Shown: positions 22,108 through 34,636, counted from the stretch's first letter. The stretch: DNA of 64,000 bases from Rapana venosa (GCA_028751875.1 CM054141.1:71678852-71742851), one strand, 5' to 3'. Translations and numbers: made by a program. Notes: generated from the letters alone by a model not told the origin.

Positions 22108-23531
22108 TTCCGGTTTACAGGTGTCCTCTGCTACCGGTAACCATGTAACCCGGTACCACCTGTGACATGTGGGGAGTCAACCCAACCCAAAAATCACGCC
22201 TGGAGAGAGATGGGCACCAGGCTACTTTTGCCCAAGACACGCCAAATGGAACGGACGAAAATAAAGAATATACCGGATCGGTCGCCGCCCGGGTCAACAA
22301 GGACCGCGCCTTCCATCTGCCACCAGGGCGGAGGCGCCAAGTGTGCTACTGGTGGAACCCCTACAACTAAAATCAGAGGAAGGGATTACATCACCATCGC
22401 AACATGGAACATCAGAAGTCTGGCCCAAACAGGCAAACTCCAAGAACTGATATACAAGCTGGACAGGTACACCTGGCATCTGGTAGGTCTCTGTGAGGTC
22501 AGATGGAAAGAGCACGGTGAACACCATACTGATGAGGGTCATATGCTCTACTATAGCGGGGAGCAGGACAAGCATATCAATGGCGTAGGCATGCTTGTCA
22601 ACAAGAACATCAAGAACTCGGTAATAGGATACTACCCAGTAAACAGCCGGCTTATGGCCATCTGCCTCAGGGCAGCCCCATTCAACATCACAGTGATTCA
22701 AGCCTACGCACCAACAACGGATCACGATGATGAAGTCGTAGAGGAATTCTACAACCAACTACAGGGCATCATCGATAAGATGAACAAGAAAGACATCTTG
22801 ATCATCCAGGGAGACTGGAACGCCAAGGTGGGCGGAGACGCACTGAAAGACTAGAGCAAATTCTGCGGCCCCTCCTGTAATGCAATCACCAATGAGCGAG
22901 GATTCCGACTACTGGAATTTGCCAGCTACGACACGGTGCTCGCCAATACCCTTGGAGAACACAAGGCATCCCGACGCTGGACATGGCATGCACCCAATGG
23001 GATCCATCACAACCAGATTGACTACATCCTGGTGCAGAACCGGTTTCGATCTGGCATCAACAGAGCCAAGACGAGGACATTCCCAGGTGCAGACATGGGC
23101 AGCGATCATGACCTCGTGCTCCTGAACTTTAGAGTCCGATTGAAGAAGACCAATAAGACAAAGAACACCAGACTCAAGTTCAACCTGGACAAACTGAAGG
23201 ACCCCACCATCGCCGAGTCCTTCCAAGCAACAATAGGAGGGAAATTCGCACCACTGCTGGCACTTGAAGAAGATGCCGAAACGATGACCACCAGTTTTAA
23301 CACAGTGATGACTGAGACAGCAAGCATACTTCTTGGCAAACATCGCTGAAAAACACAACCATGGGTCACAGATGAAATCTTGAATATGTGTGACAAAAGA
23401 TGAGACCTGAAGAAGAGCAAGAACACTACAGGAGCAGTTGAGTACAGAGAAGTAAACAAGAAGATCAGGAGAGACATGAGGAAGACCAAGGAGGAATGGA
23501 TAGAGAAACAATGTACAGAAATCGAAGAGAG
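22108..23531 (+). mobile_element. RTE-like LINE, 5' piece (APE endonuclease and linker)
   Basis: The plus-strand frame at 22,162-22,854 carries the APE-type endonuclease: ITIATWNIRSL (start of the domain), VGLCEVRWKEHG (catalytic Glu), ITVIQAYAPTTDHDDE and ILIIQGDWNAKVG (D-x-N). A TAG stop follows near 22,853. The next frame, 22,864-23,349, continues with LLEFASYDTVLANTL, TWHAPNGIHHNQIDYIL and GSDHDLVLL (the catalytic SDH). TGA stops at about 23,347 and 23,401 break it. The piece ends in the linker at about 23,531, before RT motifs begin. It is dead and lacks RT. Confidence 0.9.
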
Positions 23532-23592
23532 CCTGACTTATTCAATGTACCATCTGAAAATAAAACTTTGACTTACCTTTGACTTTGAATAT
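23532..23592 (+). mobile_element. Foreign LINE-type 3' tail joined to the endonuclease piece
   Basis: The sequence 'ttattcaatgtaccatctga' then aaataaaactttgactt and a second tttgactt is the 3' end also seen at 19,730, 47,960 and 54,365. It directly follows the endonuclease linker with no RT in between. Confidence 0.65.
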
Positions 23593-24104
23593 GAACTTTT
23601 TAACATCTCAAATGGGTGAGAAATTCATGTGGGTTACAAGCAAATATAGCTAAAAACAATCAACAAGTAAACTTAAAACAGCACAAATCAACACTATCTC
23701 ACACACACACACACACAGAGGACCACTCAGAAAGAGGAAGAGAAGAGCGAGAGGGCCATAAACACTATAAACAGCAACCACAAACCAAATCCGAAACGAT
23801 TTCCCCGGACTGCAGCACAGTGCACTTCAGCACAGGTCCTGTCCCACCCAAGGCCAAGCAGGGCTGGACCATCTCCACCATCACAGTGCTGCCCTCACTT
23901 CCTTCTTCGCCACACACGCACCAATGAATCTCTTCTTAACCTTCAAGTTTTCTCTCATGTCAAATTCACTAGCTTGGATTTTCCAGCTGTTGATAAATCT
24001 TGTCCTGGTCTATTTTATCTTGTTCCTCATCTCAGGGCTTTTTTTTTTTTCTCTTTTGCTTTGTTTTTCACTGCTTTGATGATTTATATCAGTTTTCAAT
24101 GTGT

Positions 24105-24142
24105 AGGTGTGCATGTGTATGTGTATGTGTGTGTATGTGCAT

Positions 24143-24223
<81 letters not shown>

Positions 24224-24256
24224 GTGTCTGTGTTGTGTGTCTGTGTGTGTGTGTAG
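24105..24256. repeat. (TG)n microsatellite
   Basis: More than 60 TG units with few interruptions. A complementary CA array begins about 60 bases downstream. Confidence 0.98.
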
Positions 24257-24314
24257 GGCAGAGGGTTGTCTTCTTCTTCCTTCTCCAATATCCTAAATAT
24301 GGCAAGAAAGATGC

Positions 24315-24538
24315 ATGCACACACACACACATACACGTAGGCACACACACACACAAACACACATGCACACACTCATACTCACACACGCACACACAAGAGT
24401 TGCGCCCGCACACACGCACGCGCGCGTGCACACACACACACATACACACGCGCGCATGCGTGCACGCACGCACACAGTCTCACACAGACACGCACACACA
24501 CACACACGTGCACACAAACATGCGCACAAACACACACA
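24315..24538. repeat. Imperfect (CA)n array with CG steps
   Basis: CA-rich alternation with many CGCG, GCAC and CGCA blocks near 24,410-24,480. It is alternating purine-pyrimidine throughout, and so potentially Z-forming. Confidence 0.96.
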
Positions 24539-25028
24539 GGGCAAGATGAATAATCAGACCCAAACTAAACTAAGCAGACAAATGACCTACCAAAAACCCT
24601 AAATGGTGGTCAAAACATGAATTGCATGCTATCTGTAATGTTTCCATTCAGTAAACAGCTGTGCAGTCTTGCGTGTGTCTGCAAATACATGTACGTGCAC
24701 ATGGCCTGGTAAATCATTATCAACAATGATCAAAGCTCCTCTGAGTAGCATATAACTTACAAGTAAATAATCAAAGATAATCAAAGGGGCAAGGGGGGGG
24801 GGGGGGGGGACTAGGGAGTGGCTGATACTACAGCAAAGGTCAAAATGGTGAGAGTGATGCTTCCATTCCAGCAGAACCCACAGGAACACCAGACACTATC
24901 CCCCTTCCCAACAACAACAACAAAGAAACAAAGAACACACACATACATGTAGGCACACACATACACATACACACACACACCACTAAAGAGCACAGAATCA
25001 GCCACACTGTCATCACACACACACACAC

Positions 25029-25147
25029 ATAGATTTAGATACATAGATATAGATAGATAAGATAGATATAGATAGATATAGATAGATAGATAGATAGAGA
25101 TAGATATATATAAGCCCCAATATATATATAGATAGATAGATAGATAT
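25029..25147. repeat. (GATA)n / (TA)n array
   Basis: GATAGATA units with ATAGATATA variants and a central TATATA block. Confidence 0.95.
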
Positions 25148-25414
25148 CAAAGCCCCTCCTTTGTGCTGTGTGGAGACAGCTTTCTGTGACAGTGAATACG
25201 AACACTTCCTTGTCTGTCCCTCTTGTGAGGGGTTCCACTGGGCGCTAGCTAACTAAGGTGAGTTGATCAGCTTACTAATAATCAATGCGCCCACTTGTAA
25301 GTCCTGCCTGCCTACGGTGTGTCCTACTTTCTGCAAGCCTTTGTTCCTCAGTTTTGTCAGGCACACTAGTGCTGATATTTTCACAAGGGCCACTATTTTC
25401 TTTCCATTAAGGTT

Positions 25415-25625
25415 GGGAATGGGATAGCTCAATTGCCAGAGCACTCGCTTTCCCCAAGCTAAGGTTAAGGGACTGATTTATGCACCTTGGCTTCAGTGCA
25501 GTCCCCCAGTTCACCCAGCTGTAAATGAGTACCTGCCCTGTTTAGGATCAAGGAAGGCAAGGTTTCTGACATCTTGCATAGGTTATGGGAACACCTTTAC
25601 CTTCAAGGTTGTTGTTTTTAAAAAA
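25415..25625 (+). mobile_element. tRNA-derived SINE with head and body
   Basis: The head reads 'gggatagctcaattgccaga' then gcactcgctttccc, matching a Pol III A box and anticodon-arm region. A weak B box follows at ggttaagggactgattt. The body contains 'cacccagctgtaaatgagta', then a T/A-rich end. The B box lacks the usual TTCGA core, so it is an old copy. Confidence 0.6.
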
Positions 25626-25799
25626 ATCCAAATCACAGCTCTATGGTTCAAACTGAGACAAGAACCAATTTTTCCTCTCTGCTTGATATATCACCATGAT
25701 GAAGAAAAAAAGAGGTGACACCCTATGGCAGCAATGCGTTCTCCACTCTCCCCTGAAAATCAGCAACTGAAAACAAATCAAACTTCCCTCATTTCCATG

Positions 25800-26400
25800 T
25801 CTCCCACCACAGTGTTGTCTTCTTGACCAACACCCTGTCTGTCTTGCAGGCCTTAAAGTCCAACAGAGATAGTACACTGAACTGAATGACCTGTCCTCCA
25901 CCCTTGCCAAACTCTGCAGGAGCCATACAGTGGTCATGCACTGGATCCCCTCCCACTGCAATGTGCTTGGCAATGAGACTGCTGACTCCCTGAAAAAGGA
26001 AAGCGCAAGGCAAGAGCAGGTGGATAGGTCTGTTGGTGTTCCTGAAGTCAAGACTATCATCAAGGCCAAGCAGCACAACAAGTGGATACAACAACATCCA
26101 CACTACAACAGGTCAGACACTTACTACTACCTGCTGACATGACAGAAGCAGGTCTGTCTATTCAGACTCAGGACAGGCCACAACCGCCTAAATCCCCATC
26201 TTTACACAAAACTCCACATAGGCCACACAGAGCAGTGCCCTTGCAAGACTGGCAGCAGCCAGAACATGTGCTGCAGTCCTGCCCGCTACATGAGGCACTG
26301 AAAGAAGATCTGTCCTGACCCAAGAAGCTCTATGGAGACTGGGAGGACTCACAGCATACAGCTGCCTTTGTCACAGAGTCTGAGCTATAATCCATCTGAC
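25800..26400 (+). mobile_element. Decayed retrotransposon RNase H domain
   Basis: Translations across frames give a TNTLSVLQALKS-like start, then VMHWIPSHCNVLGNETADSL at about 25,933-25,992. That segment is the RNase H signature with the catalytic His and Asp (H-x-x-x-C/V-x-GNExAD). RLRTGHNRLNPH-like and zinc-finger-like CPCKTG remnants follow. Stops and frame changes near 25,880, 26,140 and 26,320 break it. It may come from a Jockey- or I-like LINE whose RNase H follows the RT. No RT is visible upstream. Confidence 0.78.
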
Positions 26401-26817
26401 GAACAGAAAAGAAGGAAAAAAGCCTCCTGAAGTTACATTTGCCGAACCAGGCTGGCTGCAAAGACTGCGGGATGGCGCCGACAGCTGGCCAGCGAGAACA
26501 GACTGCAGACAACTAGAGCTTTCTCTGCATCTCAAGTTGGCAGGGTCAAGCAAATTACTTTGATTTCTGCTAATCCTTTTTTTTTGTTTGTTTGTTTATT
26601 TACTTGCTTTTTTTTCACTATTTTCTGACTGCCATATCTCCCTTCGATTTTGCTCTCCAGTCCTGTTCATGGTGGATCCATCACAGTTCTCAGACAACAA
26701 GGAAGCTGGAGCAGGGTGAGGATGGCTGCAAGAAAAGTGGCTGCACAAAACGAACTGACTTTACATTTTACAGCACGTTAATGGTCATTAATTAAAGTTC
26801 GTTTCTGTTCCATTTCT

Positions 26818-26882
26818 GACCCTGCCTGCCTGCCTGCCTGCCTGCCTGACCAGACCCTGCCTGCCTGCCTGCCTGACCAGAC
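26818..26882. repeat. (CTGC)n tetranucleotide repeats with duplicated flank
   Basis: Two short blocks of TGCC/CTGC are separated by the duplicated flank 'tgaccagacc'. Confidence 0.9.
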
Positions 26883-28740
26883 CTTGCAGCTATGTCACCT
26901 CAGTGGCGGCTATAGCAACTGACACAACTTTCTACCACCAACGGTCTCCTCTCAACCTGTACACTCCATAGCGTTTGATACTTGCTGATAGCACAGTCAG
27001 CCATCAAGACCTCAGGGCAACATGGGCCACTGAACACAGACAATTTTCTTTTACTGCATGATGGTCAACAGTGAAGAGATGACAGATAGGGATTTAATAT
27101 CACTGAGAGTGAACAGACGTTGAATTGAAGACAACAGATAGGGATGATGCTATGAAAGTCCTCCTCAGGTTGAGAGTATCTAATAAGGGTGCACTTTACA
27201 CTTTCTATCATACTCTGTCCTAGCATCCACCAGGCCTGAGAGATTCAGACACCTGTGGTGTTGGTCAAACAATTTCAGCAACACTCAGAATGACATTCGC
27301 AGAGTGAATGGACGATGCTGGATAATACGTGATCCAAGCCTTCCCACTAAAGCCCACAGCAGCTTCACTTCCACAAGGCTGGCCACAGCAACAACCAAAA
27401 CAACAACTGCAACAACAACAACAACAAGAACAGACAAATCAAGAACAAAACAACACAAAAAACATAGCCTGGCATGTGATGCGACTCAAACCTTTCACCC
27501 AGGAACACCATGGTATGTATCTATGTGTACACTAACCCCAGCTCTTACCTCTACAGCGGATTTTACCCCGGTTCCAGAGGGCCCATTCTGAACAACCATG
27601 TTCATATCTGAAATCCTTTCCACTCTGATTTTTCACACATAACGCAGTTTTCTATAAAACTGTTAATCAGTTTGTTTCACTACACTAGCTACACGGACTT
27701 GGATTGAGCTCAGAGAACAGCAAACAAACAAGGCAATCATGATGGGAACAGAACAACTACTCACTGTCTGCACCACTGTTGACAAAAAAGGAATAAACAC
27801 ATCCACATAAAGAACAATTTATACAACTGCCCTGTAATGCTTCACAAAGAACAGTAATACAGTTACATGTACACAACACTCAACTTGTCAAAACTGCAAC
27901 AAGTCATTACTTACGAAAATGCGCACCAAGCGTAAGGGACGCTTCGACAAGGAAATATATCCATTGCCGATCATTATACTGCCCAGTCAATCACCACCAG
28001 CTACAGTTTCATTGTGTGTGCACTTTTTTGTTTTGTTTCAACAATTCCTCTTGATTTGAAAACACCACAGATTCGTTTACAGCACATCTTCTTCTTTGAC
28101 AACCAACCAAACTTTGCATGCCGTCCCTTGTTTGAAACGAAGCTGGTAACCATTAAGGATGCACAAAGCCATTGACCCTTTTTTTCTTTTTCTTTTTTTA
28201 CACAGATGGATAAAGTAAATGTCCGATGCTATTCACATAATGAGGGAGGCTTCCGTTCAGCCTCAGAGGGCTCCGCAGGCAGGAAATGGCCATTGTAGAG
28301 CCTTAGTAAGGACGCTATTTATTTATCTATCTATCTGTCTGTCTGTCTGTCTGTCTGTACCACTGGCTGAAAGAGACACAACTGACACAATTTTGACAAT
28401 TGACCATTGGCTGAAAGAGAGATAGCTAGAGAGGGAAAGTCCATTGTTCACAGTTGAGTCATTCTCACACTTCAACATGTAGCATCTCCTGCACCAGTGC
28501 TGTTGGGGGTTTGGAGAATAACCAGCATCTGTTGTGTTGGGAGTGTTTCAGCTTAGTTTAGATACACACATGGAGACAGATAACAGTGTTCACTGGTAGG
28601 GAAGATAGAAGATTAAAAGATCTATGTATTATCTACAGATCTCTTGTAATTTAGATGTAGATAGAACATCTTTACAATAGGAAGATAAAGGTTTAACGAT
28701 GCATTATCTGCAGTAATTGTTTAAAACATAGCTCTGTGTG

Positions 28741-29010
28741 TCAGTGTGTGTGCGTGTGTGTGTGTGTTCTTACATGAGTAGACATACGTGTAAATATAGT
28801 GTGTGTGTGTTGTGTGTGTGTGTGTGTGTTGGTGTGAGTGTGTGTGTATGAGTGTGGTGTTGTAGTTGTACATGATATGTATACATATGTTTCCATGCTA
28901 CATGTGTGTGTGTGTGTGTGTATGTGTGTGTGTACATTGTATACATGTACATATGCTTCCATGTTACTTCTGTGCGTGTGAATGTGTGTAAGTGTGTGTA
29001 TTTGAGCCTA
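28741..29010. repeat. (TG)n-rich region
   Basis: Several TG runs are interrupted by ATGT and TACATG. A block 'cttccatgctacatgtgtgt' is partly repeated at 28,890 and 28,948. Confidence 0.93.
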
Positions 29011-29299
29011 TGTATGCAAGAGTGAAGCTTTGGTTCATGAATATGAATGTAAGCATTGTTCTCTTCCAATGAAGCATCCTATCTGCCTGAAATAGCCAGC
29101 CCACCCTACAACCAAGTCAGCCACCATTCCCATCAGCAAACATTACATATAAAAAGTGTATTGTTGGTCGCAACTTTCCATCACTATCAGTCAATGCTGC
29201 CCACTTCCTTCAGTTTTCTTACATTTGATATTTATCTCAGTGTAAATTAATAATGTTCATCACAGATTATATACATGTGTGTGTTATCACATATAATAA

Positions 29300-29385
29300 T
29301 AATTATTATAATAATGTATGGAATTTATATAGCGCTGAATCTTGTAAAGCAACAAATCAAAGCGCTCAGATTTTATTTCATTACC
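29300..29385 (+). repeat. Dispersed repeat family C (TATATAGCGC motif)
   Basis: The sequence 'atggaatttatatagcgctg' then aatcttgtaaagcaacaaatcaaagcgct follows ATA/AAT repeats. Copies occur at 51,163-51,225 (same strand) and 56,412-56,500 (opposite strand). Confidence 0.75.
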
Positions 29386-29837
29386 ATCTTTAAGTCAGGA
29401 AGATAAAGGTTTACTGCTCTGCAGTATTGTAAAATTCGTGGCTTGTTGGGTGTGACTGAGGAGAACGTCGTAACTTAGCGTGCGCTCTTTGACCTGTTTT
29501 TTGTTGTTTTCTGCAGATGTATTTGTTTCCTCTACATGTGTGGCTTTTTTTTAGTGACATTTTCATGTACATATCTCTTGTTACCTGTGGTTTGTTTACA
29601 GTTGGTAATATTAGCTATGTATGCAAACGTGACTTGGTTTATTTTCGTCTCATCCATGAAGCACCTACGCCTGAAACCAGCACCTACAACCATGTCGAAT
29701 GCATGGGAAAATTACGTCAAAGTGTATTGTCGCAACTCACACTATCAGACGCCGCATCCTTTTTCTCTTTGATATGACAGGTGAATTAATTCATAGACTA
29801 TCGATCACTATATATGTGAGTGTGTGTTATCACAGAT

Positions 29838-29935
29838 TTTATATATATATATATATATATATATCTATCATATTATATATATCACATATATGTGTGTGTG
29901 TGTGTGTGTGTGTTATCACAGATAATATATATATA
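29838..29935. repeat. (TA)n and (TG)n microsatellite
   Basis: Pure TATATA run followed by ATATATCACATATA and a TG run. The block 'gtgtgttatcacaga' is present twice. Confidence 0.93.
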
Positions 29936-30899
29936 AAGAGTCAAAGAGAACAAACCTAAGCTAACACACAGGGAAAAAAGTATCTGGCAGTTTCTCCAAA
30001 CCACTTAGAAAATCTAATCAACTTAGATCCTCCCTAGGTCAATGTCAGACTACAACTGATCCTCAAACTCTGAGTGACATACAAGGCGTCAATGATGCAA
30101 GTAAACTTTCAAGATTTAATCCTATCCTGCTGACTTCACTGCAACAACACAGCCTACACACACACACAATACTACAGCACACAACAATTTCTCCACAAAA
30201 CGTAACTGCTGCCTCATTTTTTCACACACCACCAAAATGTTCCAGAAGCTCTTTCTTCAATGGCTCACAGCATAAGCACAACACTCCACAGCATGGAAAA
30301 ACACAAACTTCACTGAACAGCCACTCTCAAACTTCACCCCCCAAAGGGCACACAGAGCATGCAGCCCCAAACAGCAGAGAGACAGAGGAGTGTGCAGGAG
30401 GCTGTCTTTGAGAACTGGGCTGTTGTGCAGAGTATTTACAAGCACTGTGGCCTGACCCAGCACCAATACTTCACAGAGGCAGGCAGGTGGGGTGGGGGTC
30501 GGGGACAAGAGGGACCACAGGGTCTGGGGGAGGGTGTAGATAGCTGCAACAACACCAAACACAGGGGGCCAGTCTTACATAAGCAGGAGAGCGTGAAATG
30601 CTGACCACTGGACCGTGGCCCAGCATACCCTCCTTGTGGTCACTGGAGTACGCTGACGCTGACACGCCACGCTCGCGCTTTCATGTCCCCGACACACAGC
30701 ATTTTAGGAGAAAGAAAGCGATCACTGCTGGATCGTTGGTGAGTGGTGACAGAGAGCCTACACAACCCTCCAGGCACTCTTCCAGGTGTGTCATTCAATT
30801 TCACCTTTGTTGTGTGTTAGGACTGTCAGCAGTCACACAGCAAGGTGATCACACAGTGTCCACCACCCTTCCAAACCTCGCTGTTTTACTGCAGTCTTC

Positions 30900-31580
30900 C
30901 AGGAATAAAGGTTAATTTGTTAAAAATAATAATAATTTTTAAAAACAACAGCTTTCTACCAGAAATGAAGGTTAATTTGTAATACAAACAACAGCTTTCT
31001 ATGAAATGAGGATTAATTTGTAATACAAACAACAGCTTTCTATGAAATGAGGGTTAATTTGTAATACAAACAACAGCTTTCTATGAAATGAGGGTTATAT
31101 TTGTAATACAAACAACAGCTTTCTATGAAATGAGGGTTATATTTGTAATACAAACAACAGCTTTCTATGAAATGAGGGTTAATTTGTAATACAAACAACA
31201 GCTTTCTATGAAATGAGGGTTAATTTGTAATACAAACAACAGCTTTCTATGAAATGAGGGTTAATTTGTAATACAAACGACAGCTTTCTATGAAATGAGG
31301 GTTAATTTGTAATACAAACAACAGCTTTCTATGAAATGAGGATTTATTTGTAATACAAACAACAGCTTTCTATGAAATGAGGGTTAATTTGTAATACAAA
31401 CAACAGCTTTCTATGAAATGAGGGTTAATGTGTAATACAAACAACAGCTTTCTATGAAATGAGGGTTAATTTGTAATACAAACAACAGCTTTCTATGAAA
31501 TGAGGGTTAATTTGTAATACAAACAACAGCTTTCTATGAAATGAGGGTTAATGTGTAATACAAACAAAAGCTTTCTATCA
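30900..31580. repeat. Minisatellite, 41-bp unit, about 16 copies
   Basis: The unit starts tatgaaatgagggttaattt, continues with 'gtaatacaaacaacagcttt' and a final c. Most copies are identical or differ by one or two bases. Variants have gattaattt, ttatatttg or aatgtg. Confidence 0.97.
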
Positions 31581-32059
31581 GCCCAAGACACAAGAGGGTT
31601 ATTTACCAAGTGAGTAACACTACAGCTTGTAACCAGCTCAAAACAGATGACTGCTGATCAGTGAATCGCCACATTCTACAAGCTACAGACAGACGAGCAC
31701 CCATTTACATTTACAATGCGTCTGTCATCAGATCCATGAACTCCTGTCACTTTTTTCCCTAGCTTGACAATCACCAAAGAGTGATGGATGTTGTTGTTGT
31801 TTTTTTTTTAATTTGATTTGTTTTACATGTAGTTTTTTTCTTTTCTTTTAAAAAAAAAAGGAGTATATTTTGGGCATGTAGACTTTTCCTTAGCACACTG
31901 ACATATCAAACACAAACTGTGCTCAACAGCTGCACATTTTATAAGCATTTCTTTCTTCTTAATTTTCTTTTTTTTTACTATTTTGATATTCATGCACAGT
32001 TATTGCTAACAATGAAAAGTGGCAAACTTACAAAAACTGTTGAAAGTTCTTCTACTTCC

Positions 32060-32336
32060 ACCCAAAGACACAAACCCTCTACTTCCACCCAAAGACACAA
32101 ACCCTCTACTTCCACCCAAAGACACAAACCCAACAGTCCACCACAAAAACACACAAACCCTCTACTTCCACCCAAAGACACAAACCCTCTACTTCCACCC
32201 AAAGACACAAACCCTCTACTTCCACCCAAAAAGACACAAACCCAACAGTCCACCCGAAAAAACACAAACCCAACAGTCCACCCAAAAAGACACAAACCCA
32301 ACAGTCCACCCAAAAAGACACAAACCCAACAGTCCA
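32060..32336. repeat. Minisatellite, 27-28-bp unit, about 10 copies
   Basis: Two unit types, 'cctctacttccacccaaaga' plus cacaaac and 'ccaacagtccacccaaaaag' plus acacaaac, are mixed in blocks. Because 27 is a multiple of three, all frames stay open, but there is no sign of a real gene. Confidence 0.96.
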
Positions 32337-32869
32337 CAGCAATATTTCAGTTTACTTATATCACACTGTACTCCTCAGCACCATTATTTCAGAGAAAAAA
32401 ATAGAAAGAACACCAGTCTGAAAGTAAGACTACCTGGTATATGGCACTGCAACAGGAGTGTAGTGATGAACAGATCAAAAACAAAAAGAAAATAACCCAA
32501 AAAACATGATTTCAATGACTGCAGAAATTCCATATGCTTCTCAATATTTCTCTCTGTGTGTGCACGTGCGAGCAAATGGGTGTTTTTTCTTAGAGTTGCC
32601 CAGTTTTCACAGATGTAAACTGAACATGAAGTTACATACCATTTATACACAGCTCAGGTTGATGTGCATTTTGCAGCCCTAAGAAAATATATGCCAATAA
32701 TAACTTGATAACTTTTAAGTTCCTACGGTCCATGAAATGAAACCAAAATTAAATGAAGACCTCAGGGTGTGTTATGCTAATGCAAAGGTCAGCAAATCTT
32801 ATTGATTAAAAACACTGACTTCATCGTCTGTTTAAAAAACAAACACACAAAAACACTGATAACTCATCA

Positions 32870-33080
32870 ACACACATGCACACACCTTACACACACACCT
32901 TAAACACACACACACACACACGCACGCACACATACACCCACACGCATACACGCATACACACACACACACACTAAGAGATACGGTGAAGCATACAGAATTT
33001 CAGCAGTCATTGGTCACATCTTTTGTTGGTGGTTTATATATATATATATATACATACATACATATAGATAGATAGATGTA
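32870..33080. repeat. CA-rich, (TA)n and (CATA/GATA)n microsatellites
   Basis: CA runs at 32,870-32,972 and a TATATA then TACATACA and GATAGATA run at 33,036-33,078. Confidence 0.9.
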
Positions 33081-34423
33081 TGAAATACTGAGGGCAGGAA
33101 CACACAGGAACGACAGGTGTTATCTCTAACAATGACATGTTATCTACAACATTGTGATTCCATTTGTTGAGGATATTGCCCAAAGCAGGAACACAAAGAC
33201 ATAGACCTTGACCTAGCTTATCAGCTGTTGTGTAGCCTGGGTAAGGACTTTAGCCTGTCAATCCTAGCCCTCTGCAAATCAACAACCATGGACATCTGAC
33301 TTCTCTTCTCTCTCCCTGAAGTCTTTGTGCAGTCTTTGGGGCAAAATAATGCAGTGAACTTTTCAGGCAATGAATCATGGGTATACTGAAACTGGTGGAG
33401 TCCATCCCTCCCCAGGAAGCAGTATGTATGCTGGTTATGCTCATGCCATCCATGCCACCAGCCATACTGGCTTGCTCCTCCACAAAAGCTGGATGAGTTT
33501 TGGCATGGGATGTGTACATGTCCATACTAACTACATAAAATCCACAACTACCTGATCTGATCCTATGAATATCAGACAGCCTCTGCACAACCTGCACAAG
33601 AATCAACTGTACAATCAGCATGCAATCCTACTTCAAACCAACCATAGGGGCTGGACAGACTGCCACCAACATCATCCACCAAAGAAACAGCACCTTGAAC
33701 AAGAACTAGCCTACGCTGAAGGAGGCTCAGGATCTCTGCTGTCTGCATCACCTCACCTGTGCAGTATTTCAATGGTTCCTTCTCTCATCAAACTCAAGAG
33801 ACAATCTGGCTTTACTCCTAGTGGAAACTGGGTGTAACAACCAAACTTCTAGACAGAAGACAAACCTCAGTACGTTAACTTCACACATAAAACAAACACA
33901 CACTGCAGATATAAAAAAAAAAAACACACACACACAGACTAACCACAAACCAGAACAAAATCAAAAGAAAAATCAGGTAGTCCTCACTTCCACTGACGCA
34001 TTGAATGATAATAAGAAAGAAAGAAAAGAAAAGGAACTGAAGACGACTATAGATCAACAACTCCTGGGCATACTATGATACGGGCAGGCATGGCCACATG
34101 ACATCATGCTGAATGCCTTTAGTTTCAACCACAACATGGACAACTCACAGCTTTCATGGAGTGGCAGGACACCAGAGCTCCCATCCAATCCAGTATCCTC
34201 CACACACACCCAGACAGCAGGTCTGTCACTGTTGCCCCCAAGGCCCACACCATTCACACACTGTCCACCACAAACAGCCATACATCCCAGGCCCTGACCA
34301 CAGCTTGTTGTTTCCCCTCACTGACAACACACCTACAGGTAAAAAAACAGCTGCTCCCCCAGCCCCAGCACTGGGCTTGTCAAACAAGGAAGGGTGTGCA
34401 GGCTTCAGCGAGCATCACAGACC

Positions 34424-34439
34424 TCTGCCTGCCTGCCGG

Positions 34440-34470
<31 letters not shown>
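34424..34470. repeat. (CTGC)n microsatellite
   Basis: TGCC/CTGC repeated about ten times with one CGG variant. Confidence 0.93.
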
Positions 34471-34472
<2 letters not shown>

Positions 34473-34636
34473 CTGTCCTTCACTTCCCACCCCCTACCTT
34501 TCCCTGGTAATTGTGGGTTGTTTTTTGTCCAGGTGAATGCATCACTGACCTTGCTTTGACTGACTAATTTCACTGGCTCCCTGCTCTTCTTTGCCATGGC
34601 CAAACAAAACAGCCACCTGACATGAAGAAAGGAGCC

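Noticed and set aside
22162..23349. A host nuclease gene (APE-like)
   Set aside because: The endonuclease is of the LINE type (ATWNIRSL, QGDWNAKVG, SDHDLV), broken by stops and next to RT remnants, so it is retrotransposon debris and not a DNA-repair gene.
30257..30562. Minus-strand 101-residue frame
   Set aside because: Cys/Leu-rich with no motif. The flanks lack splice consensus in the right phase for this gene.
30900..31580. Possible CRISPR-like array
   Set aside because: The 41-bp units are contiguous with no unique spacers, and the genome is animal. The same reasoning rejects the arrays at 17,491, 36,721 and 43,810.
31919..32495. 158-161-residue plus-strand frames with repeated LLPPKDTNP and STSTQRHKP units
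   Set aside because: A 27-base unit without stops keeps all frames open. There is no start context, splice site or similarity to a known protein.
33250..33837. Overlapping frames of 60-120 residues on both strands
   Set aside because: No recognisable domain, frames overlap each other, and composition is like surrounding intron.
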